Assembly (NCBI RefSeq): GCF_002631205.1
Contig: NZ_PDLO01000004.1
Span: 402,341-466,340, forward strand
Length of the DNA stretch: 64,000 nucleotides
Source of the DNA: Neolewinella marina
Lineage (GTDB): Bacteria; Bacteroidota; Bacteroidia; Chitinophagales; Saprospiraceae
Reading direction: 5' to 3'
Shown: one piece after another, positions 62,935-64,000 of the stretch
How the letters are laid out: every line of letters starts with the position of its first letter
Position numbering within the stretch: position 1 is the first letter of the stretch
Notes under the pieces: generated by a model
The model's input: the letters and a program-made list of their open reading frames with translations, nothing else
What the model was told of the DNA's origin: nothing
The model's database searches: none
Position numbers and translations under genes: made by a program

Positions 62935-63860
62935 GGTAAAATTTACCGTTTACCATATACGAAATACCATTTCCGATTTGCGGCTCTGCTCGCTTTGCTC
63001 GTGCGCACCGGGTGGAGGGTTTCCAGACCCGACTTGTTTTCACCACGGAGGCACGGAGGTCCACAGAGCGCCGTGGAGGGAGCCCCCCAATAATCTCTGT
63101 GTTCCTCCGTGCCTTCTGTGGTAAGTAATTGCGACGAGCGTGGTGAGCTGAGCCGTGCGGCAGCTAAATCGAGAATCAAGTATCGAGAATCGAGTATCGC
63201 ATATCTCCTAACGTCCGATTTGAACGCGACGTTATGGTATTGCCGCCGCGGGGAATTCCCACCTAATGCCCGCGAGGCCCATTCCTCGGTTCCCTCGCAA
63301 TTGACCACGCTAATTTGTGGCCGTCCCTTCCAGGGCCGGTAAAATTTACCATTTACGAAGTACAAAGTACCATTTCCAATTGGCGGCTCTGCTCACTGCG
63401 TTCGTACGCACCCGGGTGGAGGGTCTCCAGACCCGACCACGAGCGGAGCGAGCAAAGCCGTGCGGTAGCTAACCGCCGAAGGCAGCAGCGCAGCTAATCA
63501 AGTATCGAGAATCGAGAATCACATATCTCCGTACGTCCACTATGAAGGAGACTCGGTTTTACTGCTATTATGGAAGGTATCACTCCTTATCCCCGCGAGG
63601 CCCATTCCTCGGTTCCCTCGCAATTGACCACGCTAATTTGTGGCCGTCCCTTCCAGGGCCGGTAAAATTTACCATTTACCATTTCCAAAGTACCATGGAC
63701 AATTTGTGCCTCTGCTCACTACGCTCGTGCATACCGGGCGGAGGGTCTCCAGACCCGATTTATTTTCACCACGGAGGCACAGAGAACTATGGCCGGAATA
63801 AACAAAACCCTCTGTGTTCCTCCGTGCCTTCTGTGGTAAGTAATTGCGACGAGCGCAGCG
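62935..63860. repeat. Composite repeat array 2 (inverted relative to array 1)
   Basis: It holds the same blocks as array 1 in reverse order and strand: GCGGCTCTGCTCGC, GGGTTTCCAGACCC, TATCGAGAATCGAG strings, AACGCGACGTTATGG, CCCATTCCTCGG and CCGTCCCTTCCAGGGCCGG, the last at 63321 and 63644 (323 bp apart). Nested elements at 63041-63122 and 63767-63838 have CACCACGGAGGCAC and GTGCCTTCTGTGG ends. The rest of the stretch to 63924 shows no gene. Confidence 0.85.
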
Positions 63861-63924
63861 AGCTGAGCCTTGGGGGGTGTATGTCCATACCTGAAATAGC
63901 TTGACACAATCGTACACATCGATT

Positions 63925-64000
63925 ATGTCATCAAATTCAGAACAGCCCACCCTGAAGCAGAAGTACACGCGGCGCTTCAGCGAGCCCTTCAAACGCCGCT
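63925..64000 (+). CDS. 5' end of a gene, possibly a transposase-type helix-turn-helix protein
   Basis: Only 25 codons are visible before the right edge: MSSNSEQPTLKQKYTRRFSE then PFKRR. The pattern KQKYTRRFSEPFKRR resembles the N-terminus of IS3-type or related transposase OrfA proteins, where a basic helix-turn-helix begins with K-x-R/Y-x-x-F-x-x-x-F-K. The identification is weak. Its place right beside repeat array 2 would fit a mobile element. Confidence 0.45.
   Translation, partial: MSSNSEQPTLKQKYTRRFSEPFKRR

Overview
The window reads as chromosome of a GC-rich member of the Bacteroidota, most likely a Lewinellaceae/Saprospiraceae-type marine bacterium. The evidence is a SusC/SusD pair, a DUF4271-hemD pair, BlaI/BlaR1-type and NtrC/NtrY-type regulators, a patatin-Omp85 fusion, and promoter -7 elements of the Bacteroidota type TAnnTTTG. 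The family-level placement is inference. No rRNA, tRNA, prophage or CRISPR array was seen.

Layout. 1-4505 (-): SusD (cut by the window edge) and SusC, a glycan or oligomer uptake pair. 4663-7243 (-): a SpoIIM-like membrane protein and a SPOR lipoprotein. 7405-12122 (+): feoA-feoB, DUF4271, hemD and a Nudix hydrolase. 12180-15079 (-): rhomboid protease and envelope proteins. 15195-26497 (+): envelope protein, SRPBCC protein, GMC oxidoreductase with its small subunit, M14 peptidase, class A PBP, YagU-like protein, rsmI and a TrpF-like protein. 26862-30244 (-): hemB and a large uncharacterised secreted protein. 30415-33470 (+): patatin-Omp85 and an SDR. 33679-36955 (-): endonuclease III and the BlaR1/BlaI pair with a clear double operator. 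37242-46010 (-): a seven-gene efflux operon (HlyD, TolC, ABC ATPase, two FtsX/MacB permeases, sigma-54 activator, histidine kinase) with a candidate sigma-54 promoter. 46118-64000: DUF2237 protein, lipid-exporter-like ABC protein, SulP transporter, CtpA protease, lipoprotein, flavin reductase, SDR, sulfatase, DUF819 protein, NAD synthetase, DUF58 protein, ArsC-like phosphatase, and the first codons of a probable transposase-type gene.

The genes are mostly housekeeping or envelope genes; the unexpected content is the repeats. A short motif, consensus GGCACCCGCGTCCGCGCC, occurs 14 times on both strands, within genes in several reading frames and between genes, and four times exactly at signal-peptide cleavage regions. 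Other repeat families are a four-copy 85-bp tandem array of long hairpins (26512-26861), paired palindromes with core AGACATCGGATGTCT (33472-33674 and 37033-37235), and two composite repeat arrays of about 1 kb in opposite orientation (52235-53335 and 62935-63860) that bracket 9.6 kb of genes. CTTCGCTCGGG-type repeats lie around nadE and GGTTGCTGG-type repeats near 43.2 and 54.5 kb. No cognate enzyme for any of these repeats can be recognised here.

Functions that fit together: iron uptake (FeoAB) with haem synthesis (HemD, HemB); envelope building and maintenance (PBP1, SPOR protein, CtpA, rhomboid, M14 peptidase); and polymer use (SusCD, sulfatase, SulP-type anion transport). Links between distant genes are inference only.
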